Shown in pieces: positions 53,140 to 61,061 of a stretch of 64,000 nt of DNA. The position numbers were made by a program, and so were the translations under genes. Numbering within the stretch: position 1 is the first letter of the stretch; each line of letters begins with the position of its first letter. The DNA is taken from the NCBI GenBank assembly GCA_030263805.2, contig CP136011.1, forward strand, positions 186,001-250,000, in the 5' to 3' direction. This stretch comes from Pseudomonas sp. FeN3W. GTDB lineage: Bacteria; Pseudomonadota; Gammaproteobacteria; Pseudomonadales; Pseudomonadaceae. Below the pieces are notes generated by a model. That model saw only the letters and a program-made list of their open reading frames with translations, was not told the origin of the DNA and searched no databases.

Positions 53140-53739
53140 ATGCATCGATTCGTAACCAGCTGCGTGAGTGCGCTGGGTGAAGATATAACAGAAATGTGCG
53201 CCGTGGCATTGAACAAGGAAATTAGCAATGGCCATTTTATCAAGACCATTGCGACAAATAATGGAATAAAGGATGAAGTTCTTCGCATGTTGGGATACGA
53301 CACCATGGCCTTTTTTGCAAACGACTGGGCGATGAGTTGTCACAAATCGTTTTATCAAGGCATTCCTTGTTACTACATCAGACACAGTGCGATTGAGTAT
53401 GTGTTCGTCGACAAGCATGACTACGATAAAGTGGAATTCGATCATGACGTATCAGTAAAACGTCATGACACCATCAGTGATTTGGAGGACTTGCTTGCCG
53501 AGCATATGAGCAGTGCAAGCATAGATACACCTTCAAAAATGTACAAGGCCATGAAGGCGTTCTATCTGACTAACAAGGAAATGCTGGTCAATGGGAGAAT
53601 CCTCATGAGCTCCCTCACTGCTTATGCCACACCGTATCGGGAATCTGCCGCCTTGATTGACAAGAAGCTTCATCTCAACGAGCTGACCGGCGCCCGGTTT
53701 ATGGAATCTGCGAATCTACGCAACATCAGCATTCGATAA
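53140..53739 (+). CDS. Hypothetical protein
   Basis: 199 residues (MHRFVTSCVSALGEDITEMC), with AGGTAA before the ATG. Mixed alpha/beta, with HKSFYQGIPCYYIRHSAIEY and SKMYKAMKAFYLTNKEMLVN. No motif found. It forms a likely operon with the next gene (24-base gap). Confidence 0.55.
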   Translation: MHRFVTSCVSALGEDITEMCAVALNKEISNGHFIKTIATNNGIKDEVLRMLGYDTMAFFANDWAMSCHKSFYQGIPCYYIRHSAIEYVFVDKHDYDKVEFDHDVSVKRHDTISDLEDLLAEHMSSASIDTPSKMYKAMKAFYLTNKEMLVNGRILMSSLTAYATPYRESAALIDKKLHLNELTGARFMESANLRNISIR

Positions 53740-53763
53740 TTGATTTTTTCATTAGAGCTTGCC

Positions 53764-54207
53764 ATGAAGATCAGGGCTTACCACGGAACAAACTTCGAAT
53801 TCGATAGATTCGACACAAGTAAACTAGGGATCAGTTGCGACAACCCGACGACCCTGTTCGGATTTTTCTTTTCAGAAGACAAGGAAGATGCCCTTTCATG
53901 GGCCACTCGGGCGAGTGAAAGGCGACGCGTTCAGAGCAAGCCTTCGGTGGTGACTGCCGAGTTCGAAATGAACAACCCGATGCACATTCCCTATGAGGTG
54001 TTCTTGTATTACCTCAAGCATGCAAGGCGATCCACGATCACAAGGCACAAGGAAAAATGGATCGATGAGGGGCATGACGGCCTGATGGTCGTCAGAGAAG
54101 GCATACAGTGGTACTGCCCTTTTGATGTGAACACCATTGAGATCAAGCGGCGGTTCACCCCAAAGGCAGCACAAGCGCGTGACGTCTGCGAAAGCCCATC
54201 ACCTTGA
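53764..54207 (+). CDS. ADP-ribosyltransferase-like protein (ART-PolyVal type)
   Basis: 147 residues from ATG 53764 (MKIRAYHGTNFEFDRFDTSK). AYHGTNFEFDRFD followed by FGFFFSEDKEDALSWATRAS is the start of ADP-ribosyltransferase domains of the polyvalent/phage type (YHGT...F..F...FF......A). Then comes TAEFEMNNPMHIPYEVFLYY; the last part has GLMVVREGIQWYCPFD with a possible catalytic glutamate in REG. It could modify host or phage proteins. Its last codons form a hairpin with the following gene end. Confidence 0.6.
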   Translation: MKIRAYHGTNFEFDRFDTSKLGISCDNPTTLFGFFFSEDKEDALSWATRASERRRVQSKPSVVTAEFEMNNPMHIPYEVFLYYLKHARRSTITRHKEKWIDEGHDGLMVVREGIQWYCPFDVNTIEIKRRFTPKAAQARDVCESPSP

Positions 54208-54240
54208 GGCACTAAAGGTGATGGGTACATGCCTTAGTGC
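54195..54240. terminator. Two overlapping hairpins between convergent genes
   Basis: CCCATCACCTT (54195-54205) pairs with AAGGTGATGGG (54215-54225) over a 9-base loop; it spans the stop of the ADP-ribosyltransferase-like gene. GCACTAA (54209-54215) and TTAGTGC (54234-54240) form a second stem that uses part of the loop and would exclude the first. No T run is seen. Confidence 0.45.
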
Positions 54241-55388
54241 TGAGGCTTGATCGCGCTGTAAATCAGGTTCATGTGAGGCTTAATCGCCGCCTCAAGCCTT
54301 GTCATGTGCTCGACCATCCAGGCGCTGATGGCACCCCAGTTGTCCTTGTCGTAGCTGTCTACAGCCTTGGCGTACTGGATCCGACATGACTTCTTTTCTG
54401 GCAAGGGTAGCCAGTCCAATGCAGCGCCAAACGCCATCTCGATCTGATCCTTCATGGACAGGAGCGCCTGATAGGCCAGCGTGTTCTGCTCAGCCTCGCT
54501 GCGTTGCATGGAGAATTCAACCCGGATCTCGTTTTTGCTGAAGATCAGGTTGTATGGCATGGAGCTGATCCCCGAGCCTGCACTGATCCAGTGATCCTTT
54601 GTCGGGCTGATGTTGTTGAACAGGTTGCAGCCGCTTTTGCCAAAGGCCTCAAGCGCCCTACCCCAAAATTCCATACGCCTGCTGTGCCGCGTCTTCTCTT
54701 CCATATCGGTGTGGCGTTCCTCGGACTCCTTGGCCACCATGCCAATCATGAATTCCTTGGATTCTGGGGTTGGAATGATCTGCTCAACGCTAATGAAGAT
54801 ATCATCGCCACTCTTGTAGGGCGTGACCTTGAAGCACTGACACGCAAGACCAAACTGACTAAGCCACAGCACGGTATTGGTGACTTCACGGCGATACCGG
54901 CCTGCGACCATCATGATGCGTTGCGACCTGATTCGATTGAGCTGAATGGACTCAAAGTCATCTGCGTCAAGGAACTCGATGATGACCTTTTCAGCGCTCA
55001 GTGGCTCCTTGCCCGATACCGCTGCCTTTTGATTGAGATAGCGCTGGAAGATTTCGACGATCTGCTGCTTGCTCAAGTTCGCGCAATAGCTGGCATATTT
55101 GAGGGACTGCCACACGACATCCTTGCCTGAGTCGTCGAGCTTGTTCTCGATGATGACCAGGTTCCCTTCCTTGTCCAGCGCCAGCAGATCCAGTCGCTCT
55201 TTGGTTTCATCGAAACCATCGAACTCCTTTTGAATGATAAGGAGCTCATCACCTTCACCACGACCCAAAGCCTCCGGGCAGTTTTCCAGCCATTCCTGCA
55301 AATGCTTGCGCTCTGAGAACCCGAGTTCAGAAAATCGCTTGGACTCCAGCGCCTGAATGGTATTGCTGCTCGTGTTTACCTTGAACAT
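54234..55388 (-). CDS. DUF4268 protein with NucS-like nuclease start
   Basis: 384 residues from ATG 55388 (MFKVNTSSNTIQALESKRFS), set by GGAGGG. Residues about 50-110 (ERLDLLALDKEGNLVIIENK, then SLKYASYC) have the D...E-x-K pattern of PD-(D/E)XK nucleases of the NucS/DUF91 type. The C-terminal part (WISAGSGISSMPYNLIFSKN) is DUF4268, common in restriction and defence proteins. It may cut foreign or damaged DNA. It stands alone; an 11-base inverted repeat lies upstream. Confidence 0.7.
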   Translation of the reverse strand: MFKVNTSSNTIQALESKRFSELGFSERKHLQEWLENCPEALGRGEGDELLIIQKEFDGFDETKERLDLLALDKEGNLVIIENKLDDSGKDVVWQSLKYASYCANLSKQQIVEIFQRYLNQKAAVSGKEPLSAEKVIIEFLDADDFESIQLNRIRSQRIMMVAGRYRREVTNTVLWLSQFGLACQCFKVTPYKSGDDIFISVEQIIPTPESKEFMIGMVAKESEERHTDMEEKTRHSRRMEFWGRALEAFGKSGCNLFNNISPTKDHWISAGSGISSMPYNLIFSKNEIRVEFSMQRSEAEQNTLAYQALLSMKDQIEMAFGAALDWLPLPEKKSCRIQYAKAVDSYDKDNWGAISAWMVEHMTRLEAAIKPHMNLIYSAIKPQH

Positions 55389-55465
55389 GTGGCCCTCCAT
55401 CCATAGAAAAAATCCATATATCAACATGCGCTTCTTGCGTCAAGTGGTAAGTCATTGTCGCCTCG

Positions 55466-55528
55466 AATCGGCATTAAAATGCTGGTTAAAGCCAAATTAG
55501 CGGATTAACAGGAATTATAATGCCGATT
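55466..55528. promoter_or_regulatory. 11-base inverted repeat upstream of DUF4268 gene
   Basis: AATCGGCATTA (55466-55476) and TAATGCCGATT (55518-55528) are perfect complements with 41 bases between. They lie 78-140 bases before the DUF4268 start and could be paired operator sites. The wide spacing makes a stable transcript hairpin unlikely. Confidence 0.35.
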
Positions 55529-55529
55529 T

Positions 55530-55767
55530 TAAAAAGTAGACGTAACCGCACTTTAAAGCAAAGCAAGCCCACAGCCATATACAGATTTACCAAGCAATGT
55601 CAAGCGTAAAGCCTTTTTATATTACGAATGGCATTTATTGACACAGCTACGGAACCTTTGTAGCCTTTCTGAAATCAACTTGACGGGCTCGTTATGATGG
55701 CTGCATCGCTACAGGAACTGATCAACACCCCTCTTGAGGACATTACGGTCGTCTATTTTTCCAAAAC
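55530..55767. other. Gap upstream of terminator
   Basis: No gene is firmly supported. A 36-codon plus-strand frame (55694-55804) ends inside the terminator and has no ribosome binding site. A short RNA ending at that terminator is possible (TATGAT at 55692), but its -35 box is poor. Confidence 0.3.
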
Positions 55768-55796
55768 AAAAAGCCCCAGATTTCTTGGGGCTTTTT
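55768..55796. terminator. Bidirectional rho-independent terminator
   Basis: AAAAAGCCCCA and TGGGGCTTTTT pair perfectly around a 7-base loop. It is 12 bases after the stop of the minus-strand paralogue gene at 55808 and has T runs on both strands. Confidence 0.85.
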
Positions 55797-55807
55797 ATCT
55801 TTAATCA

Positions 55808-56578
55808 TTACAAATCAAAGTCAGAAGAAATGATCTTCTTACTGATTTGCTGTCGCTCATTACTGCCCAAACATTTCAATATCTTTTGTGATTCATGCGT
55901 TGTTATTTTTCCTATCACAGCCGAACCCCAGTCAAGCTTGAAATCCTTTCCCTTATCGCTTGTAAGTTTGTTGAACAGATTGAAGGCAAGGACAGTATTC
56001 CCACCTTTACGCAAAGCAATCTCAACAAGCGCAAGGTGTCCGCTCTTGATCGTGGTATTACGATGGCGAGCATCAAGCAATTTTACGACGTCTGGCAGTT
56101 TTTCAACAACATCCTCAATAATTGAACCCGCGTATATATCACCCGTTTCCATCACAATGCTTCGCTCTGGATTATCATTGTTTTGGTAAGTCGTTTTTGT
56201 ATAAATGCTGTATGGGTTTGGATCATCATCTGCTATGTCTAAAATCGGAATCCGAGAGCATCTCTCAAATGTATCCTTAAATGAAACCCTGCTTATTTGC
56301 TTGGTAAATTCATCAAGGGCTTCAATTCCATGAACTTTCAATGCCTCGAATAACTTATTAATTCGGCTCCGCTCAGTATTATCGAGCGGTAACGGGTAGA
56401 TCGAATATTCATACAGTGAGTCGTATAGATTATTTAACTTCTCTGGCTCATGTCCAAAAAAACGACAGAAAGCCTGAACACCGGGATCCTGAAGAAGCGA
56501 CAGATCTTCCAGGTCATACGCGGTATCAGTGAAGCTTGACAATATTTTGCATTGCAACAAAAGTGGTAGGGTGTTCAT
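55808..56578 (-). CDS. Orphan protein, downstream paralogue of tandem pair
   Basis: 256 residues (MNTLPLLLQCKILSSFTDTA). Related to the gene directly upstream (56580): both have LQDPGVQAF/LDDPAVKHF, FF...P.KL, Y.(I/M)YPL, a SFK block, an ILDI..DD.NPY/LEID.ND.TPY block, and RH.... They end in (I/K)Q.(I)S.... No known family. The ATG is one base behind the previous stop, so translation is coupled. A strong terminator ends the unit. Confidence 0.65.
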   Translation of the reverse strand: MNTLPLLLQCKILSSFTDTAYDLEDLSLLQDPGVQAFCRFFGHEPEKLNNLYDSLYEYSIYPLPLDNTERSRINKLFEALKVHGIEALDEFTKQISRVSFKDTFERCSRIPILDIADDDPNPYSIYTKTTYQNNDNPERSIVMETGDIYAGSIIEDVVEKLPDVVKLLDARHRNTTIKSGHLALVEIALRKGGNTVLAFNLFNKLTSDKGKDFKLDWGSAVIGKITTHESQKILKCLGSNERQQISKKIISSDFDL

Positions 56579-56579
56579 G

Positions 56580-57365
56580 CTAAATGCCTAACTCCGTGCT
56601 AATAGCCTGCTTTCTTACCAGGCGCCTGTCATGAGGTGAAAGCATACTCATTATAGTTTGAATCTCTTTGCTGGAAGCGTTTTTGTTTTCAAACTCTGAC
56701 TTGCTCCAATCCAATTCTAATCTCACAGAGCCAGTTTCTATGTCGTATTGACCTAAGAGTAAAGGTATTTGAACCAGCTTTTCATTGCCTCGTCTAAGCG
56801 CTATATGTGCCTTAGTAATTTCACCATCAGCGCATATATATTTCGGATGCCTTTCTCTTAGTATCTTCATAGCATTTTCAATATGACCCATTGGGCCTTT
56901 TATATCTGAACAAGCATAATATCCATCGTCTTCATACCATGTTAAGTACGAGCTGGCGATATCTTCATAAGCAATGAAGTATTCCAGATTATAGGGTGTG
57001 TAGTCGTTTGCATCTATTTCCAAAACCGGGAAGTTAACCATTGATTCATAGCATTTTTTAAAAGACATTTCGCACGTTTGTTGAATAAAAGACTCCAGCC
57101 CCTCAAACCCGTATCGCTCCAGGCTGCTGAAAATGATTTCCTGATTAACGATATCATGAACCCTGAAGGCAAGTGGATACATGTTGGTATAAGCCATATT
57201 AATACTTAATCTTTCAAGATCAAGCTTGTTTGGATTGCAGTCGAAAAATTCAATGAAATGTTTTACTGCCGGGTCGTCTAGAACGCTATCATCGTACAGG
57301 TTTTCGTTGGACACTGGACTTATCGAAAACAGTGTTTTTCTTTGTCTGAATGTGTCGAGTAACAT
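56580..57365 (-). CDS. Orphan protein, upstream paralogue of tandem pair
   Basis: 261 residues (MLLDTFRQRKTLFSISPVSN). Same layout as the 55808 protein, with VLEIDANDYTPYNLEYFIAY in place of ILDIADDDPNPYSIYTKTTY. Both are acidic, soluble and without signal peptide, motif or membrane segment. Tandem duplication followed by strong divergence. The repeated non-coding motif at 57432-57499 lies 70 bases upstream and may carry its promoter. Confidence 0.65.
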   Translation of the reverse strand: MLLDTFRQRKTLFSISPVSNENLYDDSVLDDPAVKHFIEFFDCNPNKLDLERLSINMAYTNMYPLAFRVHDIVNQEIIFSSLERYGFEGLESFIQQTCEMSFKKCYESMVNFPVLEIDANDYTPYNLEYFIAYEDIASSYLTWYEDDGYYACSDIKGPMGHIENAMKILRERHPKYICADGEITKAHIALRRGNEKLVQIPLLLGQYDIETGSVRLELDWSKSEFENKNASSKEIQTIMSMLSPHDRRLVRKQAISTELGI

Positions 57366-57431
57366 ATTTAAATCCTAATTATTTAAAGCTAAACGATGTT
57401 AGCAAAATATTTTTGAGCCCTCCCGCCATCT

Positions 57432-57499
57432 CCTGTTAACAGAAAGTGCACAGGAGTGGCAGGTGGATAACATTGCTAGGTAGATAACGATCTCATTGC
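57432..57499. repeat. Repeated non-coding motif, copy 2
   Basis: CCTGTTAACA, six bases, GCAC, then GTAGATAACGATCTCATTGC at 57480-57499, as at 42085-42149, with 48 instead of 45 bases between block starts. It lies between the ends of two gene groups (57365 and 57507). Confidence 0.65.
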
Positions 57500-57506
57500 G
57501 GCCCCA

Positions 57507-58295
57507 TTAGACGCCAGGCTCAGTCGGAAACGGGTTGGGTCTTTCGGCGAGGCTGACTGAAGATTCGCCGTCAACTGTTAGCAGCGGCACAACCTTCGCC
57601 GGCCTTTGGCCATCATAGAAATATTCGCCTGGGTTTCTGGCCTCGTAGACGTCCCTGGTTGAAACCTGTGCGACAGCAACTACCTGAGGCTCGCCCTCAT
57701 AAATGGCTGTGGTCACGGCATGCTCAATGGCCATCATGATTGTCTTTTCGATACCTGGCCTGACCGGGCTACCCTCTTCATACGCCTGGAGAACTCGCTT
57801 GGCCAGGGTATAGAAGGCACCATAATCAAGCCTGTATACGTAGTCCATTGGATGAATATGCTTGCTGTTGGCGTCCATTGCCCTGATCACGGCAACCTTG
57901 CGAATACCCATTGATTCACTAAGCGGCTCCCCACGCATCGATTCTCTTCGAGACGACAGAAGCGATGGTTCCAGAAGATGGCCAAATTTTTGCTGCATCA
58001 CGTCATTTTCAAAGCGCGCAGAAACCAAAATACCTTCCTTGACCAGAACCTCACTGTTTGGTGCAAGATCCCCACGCAGAATGTCGCCTTCTTTGAATTC
58101 AAATTCCAGAATGACATCATGGTCATCCGTTCCACCCAGGTAGTACTGAGTAAAATCAAGGCTGGTGCCCAGGAACAAGCCGCCTGGATAGGCATGGCTT
58201 GAACCTAGTGTGAGATTGACAGGCTTTCGCTCCATCAGTGTTTTAGCTGTTAATGTGGCGATGTCGTAAGAAACGACGCGATAACCAGTTGGCAT
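57507..58295 (-). CDS. Hypothetical protein, possibly ADP-ribosyltransferase-like
   Basis: 262 residues from ATG 58295 (MPTGYRVVSYDIATLTAKTL), with GGAG before it. GGLFLGTSLDFTQYYLGGTD and HDVILEFEFKEGDILRGDLA resemble the strand/loop order of RES/ART-like folds (R.....G..lg.s...A..y). The catalytic residue is unclear, so this stays tentative. A loop SRRESMRGEPLSESMGIRKV follows. It lies beside the rdgC gene on the same strand, 120 bases downstream. Confidence 0.45.
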   Translation of the reverse strand: MPTGYRVVSYDIATLTAKTLMERKPVNLTLGSSHAYPGGLFLGTSLDFTQYYLGGTDDHDVILEFEFKEGDILRGDLAPNSEVLVKEGILVSARFENDVMQQKFGHLLEPSLLSSRRESMRGEPLSESMGIRKVAVIRAMDANSKHIHPMDYVYRLDYGAFYTLAKRVLQAYEEGSPVRPGIEKTIMMAIEHAVTTAIYEGEPQVVAVAQVSTRDVYEARNPGEYFYDGQRPAKVVPLLTVDGESSVSLAERPNPFPTEPGV

Positions 58296-58370
58296 GGAAA
58301 GCTCCCCCTTTTTCAATTAGTCTATATCATTAGCAATCCGACACTCAAACTGATCAAATCATCAGGCACA

Positions 58371-58401
58371 AAAAAGCCGCCAGGTTTCCATGGCGGCTTT
58401 T
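58371..58401 (-). terminator. rdgC terminator
   Basis: On the minus strand AAAAGCCGCCA pairs with TGGCGGCTTTTTT around GGAAACC... It begins 15 bases after the rdgC stop and ends in a run of six T's. Confidence 0.85.
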
Positions 58402-58415
58402 CATCACTCCAGAGT

Positions 58416-59336
58416 TTAGATGCCCTCTGGCATCTCCTCTCCACCCATCGCCTCAATCAGCTGTGGAATGAAGTTCTGGAAGGTCATCATCATCAGCGTG
58501 AAGGAAGCATCGAGCTGGGACAGCGCATCGTCGCCGCCATCCTGGTCTGCTTGATCCTGAAGCAACTCCTCGAATTTCAGGCCCTTGACGATCAACTTGT
58601 CATCCAGCGTGAAGGACAGCTTTTCCTCCCAAGCCAGTGCAAGACGGGTCACCTGCTTGCCCACTTCCAAATGGTTCTGGATTTCTTCGCTGGTCAGATC
58701 CTGACGTTTGGCTGAGATGTTGCCACCATCCTCATGCGTATCGGTCAGCACGGCATTGTCGAGGATGTAGAAGTCCTCAGCTGCTTTCTGCTCTTTTACC
58801 CAGCTGGTCAGGGTAGCCGATGGCGCAATCTTCACTGTCAGCGGACGCACCGGTAGAGAGCCAATGCATTCGCGCAGTGTCGAGAGCAGGTCTTCCGCTT
58901 TCTTCGGGCTCGCCGAATCCACGTAGATGAGCCCCTGGTTAGCATCGATAGCGGCGAAGGTCACGCTTTTGCGGATGAATGCACGAGGAAGGAATTCCTG
59001 AATGATTTCGTCCTTGATCTGATCACGCTCCTTTTTGTATACCTTGCGCGCTTCATCTTGCTCGATCTGATCGACCTTCTCTTTAACAGCGTCACGCACC
59101 ACGCTGCCAGGAAGAATGCGCTCCTCTTTGCGCGCACTGATCAGTACGAACCCGCTGCTGGCGTGGACAAGTGGGGCATTCTCTCCACGACCAACGGGCG
59201 CGATAAACCCGTAGGTGGACAACTCTTGGCTTCCGCAAGCGCGAGCTGGCTTCGTCGCAAGAGCCGATTCGAGCGTATCGGCGTCCAGAGGAATTTGGTT
59301 GGTCAGGCGGTAAACCAGCAGATTACGAAACCACAT
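58416..59336 (-). CDS. rdgC: Recombination-associated protein RdgC
   Basis: 306 residues, full length. MWFRNLLVYRLTNQIPLDAD is the conserved RdgC start, followed by the ring-forming core with RKEERILPGSVVRDAVKEKV and SVTFAAIDANQGLIYVDSAS and by the late ETVARLALAWEEKLSFTLDD-type region (here VTRLALAWEEKLSFTLDDKL). RdgC is a ring-shaped double-strand DNA-binding protein that limits RecA. Plasmid copies are known. A normal promoter was not located. Followed by a terminator. Confidence 0.95.
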   Translation of the reverse strand: MWFRNLLVYRLTNQIPLDADTLESALATKPARACGSQELSTYGFIAPVGRGENAPLVHASSGFVLISARKEERILPGSVVRDAVKEKVDQIEQDEARKVYKKERDQIKDEIIQEFLPRAFIRKSVTFAAIDANQGLIYVDSASPKKAEDLLSTLRECIGSLPVRPLTVKIAPSATLTSWVKEQKAAEDFYILDNAVLTDTHEDGGNISAKRQDLTSEEIQNHLEVGKQVTRLALAWEEKLSFTLDDKLIVKGLKFEELLQDQADQDGGDDALSQLDASFTLMMMTFQNFIPQLIEAMGGEEMPEGI

Positions 59337-59493
59337 AGGAGCACTCCATTAGAAAAGACACGCAACGTTCTTGGTGATGCGAACTGTAACGGTGTTATTG
59401 ACACCTGTCAATCCCTGTTGAGCGCCTGCGTTGACAATTTGCACTATTCGGATATGATCCCATGCTATCAGCTTTTGCCAGGAGTCAGGCGTG

Positions 59494-59964
59494 ATGAATG
59501 AAGTGCCGAGCAATATTGAACCTCAAAGCGACTTCACCTTTGCTGAGATTGTCCTCGGCATGGGCATGATCGCCATCATAACCATTATTTCCATGTCCTT
59601 TTATTCGAGTGCGAATGATGCATTCGTGAATCAGAACATCGTAAAAGCAGTCATCTCTTCGCTGAACAGTTCGGAGCATACCGATCTGAATCAAGAAATT
59701 CATGGGGTCAGGCTAAGCTCAACCGCACCATCTGATAAGGCGGTCGTTACGATTCATGATGTGGATGAAGACGCATGTGTGCAATTGGCCTCCATGCTCA
59801 GAAAGGAGCGGCTTGAGGTTGGGTTTGTGGGATCCAATTTGAACTCGCTATCGGTCTGCACCACAGGCAACAGTCATTCCATAGAGGTTTCGGCCTTTGA
59901 AAATACGATGCCTAAGAAAGCCCTTTCTCAGACGTTTGCGACAGCATCAACTGACACGTTCTGA
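59494..59964 (+). CDS. Prepilin-like protein with unusual cleavage site
   Basis: 156 residues from ATG 59494 (MNEVPSNIEPQSDFTFAEIV), with AGGAG upstream; GTG 59491 is also possible. After a 12-residue leader comes D|FTFAEIVLGMGMIAIITII, the hydrophobic N-terminal helix of type IV pilins with the glutamate at +5. The residue before the cut is D instead of the normal glycine, so processing by the peptidase would be poor. A globular part with two cysteines follows. Confidence 0.65.
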   Translation: MNEVPSNIEPQSDFTFAEIVLGMGMIAIITIISMSFYSSANDAFVNQNIVKAVISSLNSSEHTDLNQEIHGVRLSSTAPSDKAVVTIHDVDEDACVQLASMLRKERLEVGFVGSNLNSLSVCTTGNSHSIEVSAFENTMPKKALSQTFATASTDTF

Positions 59965-59990
59965 ATCAATAACAACCGATGGATTGAAGA

Positions 59991-60449
59991 ATGAAGAGTG
60001 AAAAGGGCTTTACGCTTTTCGAAATGATTTTCGTTATGCTGGTTTTATGTGCCATCGTGTTCGCCTCATTGATGAGCATGGTTTCGGCGAGCTCAAATTA
60101 CGCCAAGGTTCTCACTGCCACCAAGCATTTACTCGACAGCCACGAGCCATACAAGAATGATATTTTGGTAAATGGTATAGCAATTGCGCTTAATAAGGAT
60201 GGTTCAGTAGCCAGACTGCATAATGTCGACCATACTCTTTGCGATTATCTAATGAAAGCCGGGGACAGCATTGGGTTGAAATTCAAGATAGAGGGTTTTT
60301 CGCCTGATGAAGAAAAAGCATGTAAAGGATTGACAAGTGGAACACTGACTGCCAGTACAGATGTGATTTATTCACCAGATCCGCCAGAGAGCACTGTGCA
60401 GAATCATGTGAAAAATAAGCGTTCTTTCAATACAACGGGTGGATTCTAA
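59991..60449 (+). CDS. Type IV prepilin-like protein
   Basis: 152 residues. MKSEKG|FTLFEMIFVMLVLCAIVFAS is a normal short leader with the G|FTLxE cleavage site. The rest has two cysteines (TLCDYL, EKACKG) that could form a disulfide as in pilins or pseudopilins. No pilus ATPase, platform or peptidase gene lies in the window, so it must use a machine coded elsewhere. It directly follows the other prepilin-like gene (26-base gap). Confidence 0.75.
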   Translation: MKSEKGFTLFEMIFVMLVLCAIVFASLMSMVSASSNYAKVLTATKHLLDSHEPYKNDILVNGIAIALNKDGSVARLHNVDHTLCDYLMKAGDSIGLKFKIEGFSPDEEKACKGLTSGTLTASTDVIYSPDPPESTVQNHVKNKRSFNTTGGF

Positions 60450-60502
60450 ACAAGAACATTCGGTATCCTATTGATATAGGTAATTATCAATACGCGAAAC
60501 CA

Positions 60503-60991
60503 ATGAACATCAAAACCCAAATCATGGAACTGCATGCCAGCGGCATGTCAAGAACCAAAGCCGCTAAACACATTGGCGTTCCAAAAGAAAAATTCGATGC
60601 AATGTTGGACATCCTGAAAATCGAATGGAAGCCACGCATTCGTGGCGGCAACATTGAGATCAATGGCGTGAAAGACACGCTAGAGAACCATGCCAAGCGT
60701 CAAGGTATAAGTCCCCATACGCTTCGCTATCGATTGGCAAAAGACAAACCACTGGATGATCCAGCACCAGCAAAACAGGTCACCCAGCAAGAGGCTGAGC
60801 GTTTTTACCTTCTGAGAAAGGAAGGTGTCCCTGCATGGGATGCTGCCAACCAGGTGGGTCGTCCCTATCAGACACTTCGTATTGCTGCTAAACGCCTCTT
60901 TCCTGACTACGAAAGCGTTGTAAAGGCAGCCCCACGAATTCGCCGTCGCCCTGAAGAGATGCAATGCAGCCCTTTTAGTGAAGTTGCATAG
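60503..60991 (+). CDS. Helix-turn-helix DNA-binding protein
   Basis: 162 residues. Residues 4-30 (KTQIMELHASGMSRTKAAKH, IGVPKE) form a typical helix-turn-helix. A second similar unit is at about 58-80 (ENHAKRQGISPHTLRYRLAK) and a third at 91-120 (ERFYLLRKEGVPAWDAANQV). Repeated small HTH units suggest a specific DNA-binding protein or regulator. It lies behind the two prepilin genes on the same strand. Confidence 0.65.
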   Translation: MNIKTQIMELHASGMSRTKAAKHIGVPKEKFDAMLDILKIEWKPRIRGGNIEINGVKDTLENHAKRQGISPHTLRYRLAKDKPLDDPAPAKQVTQQEAERFYLLRKEGVPAWDAANQVGRPYQTLRIAAKRLFPDYESVVKAAPRIRRRPEEMQCSPFSEVA

Positions 60992-61061
60992 CCACGGCGG
61001 TTCTTGATAACAAAAATAGCCACTTGCGTGAAAAAACGATTCTGCTAATAGGTTACCCCTA

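Noticed and set aside
54504..55130. 208-codon plus-strand frame
   Set aside because: Antisense of the DUF4268 gene, which has a strong start site and recognisable domains.
55694..55804. 36-codon frame or short RNA before the terminator
   Set aside because: No ribosome binding site, it ends inside the terminator, and the -35 box is poor. Kept only as a remark in the gap entry.
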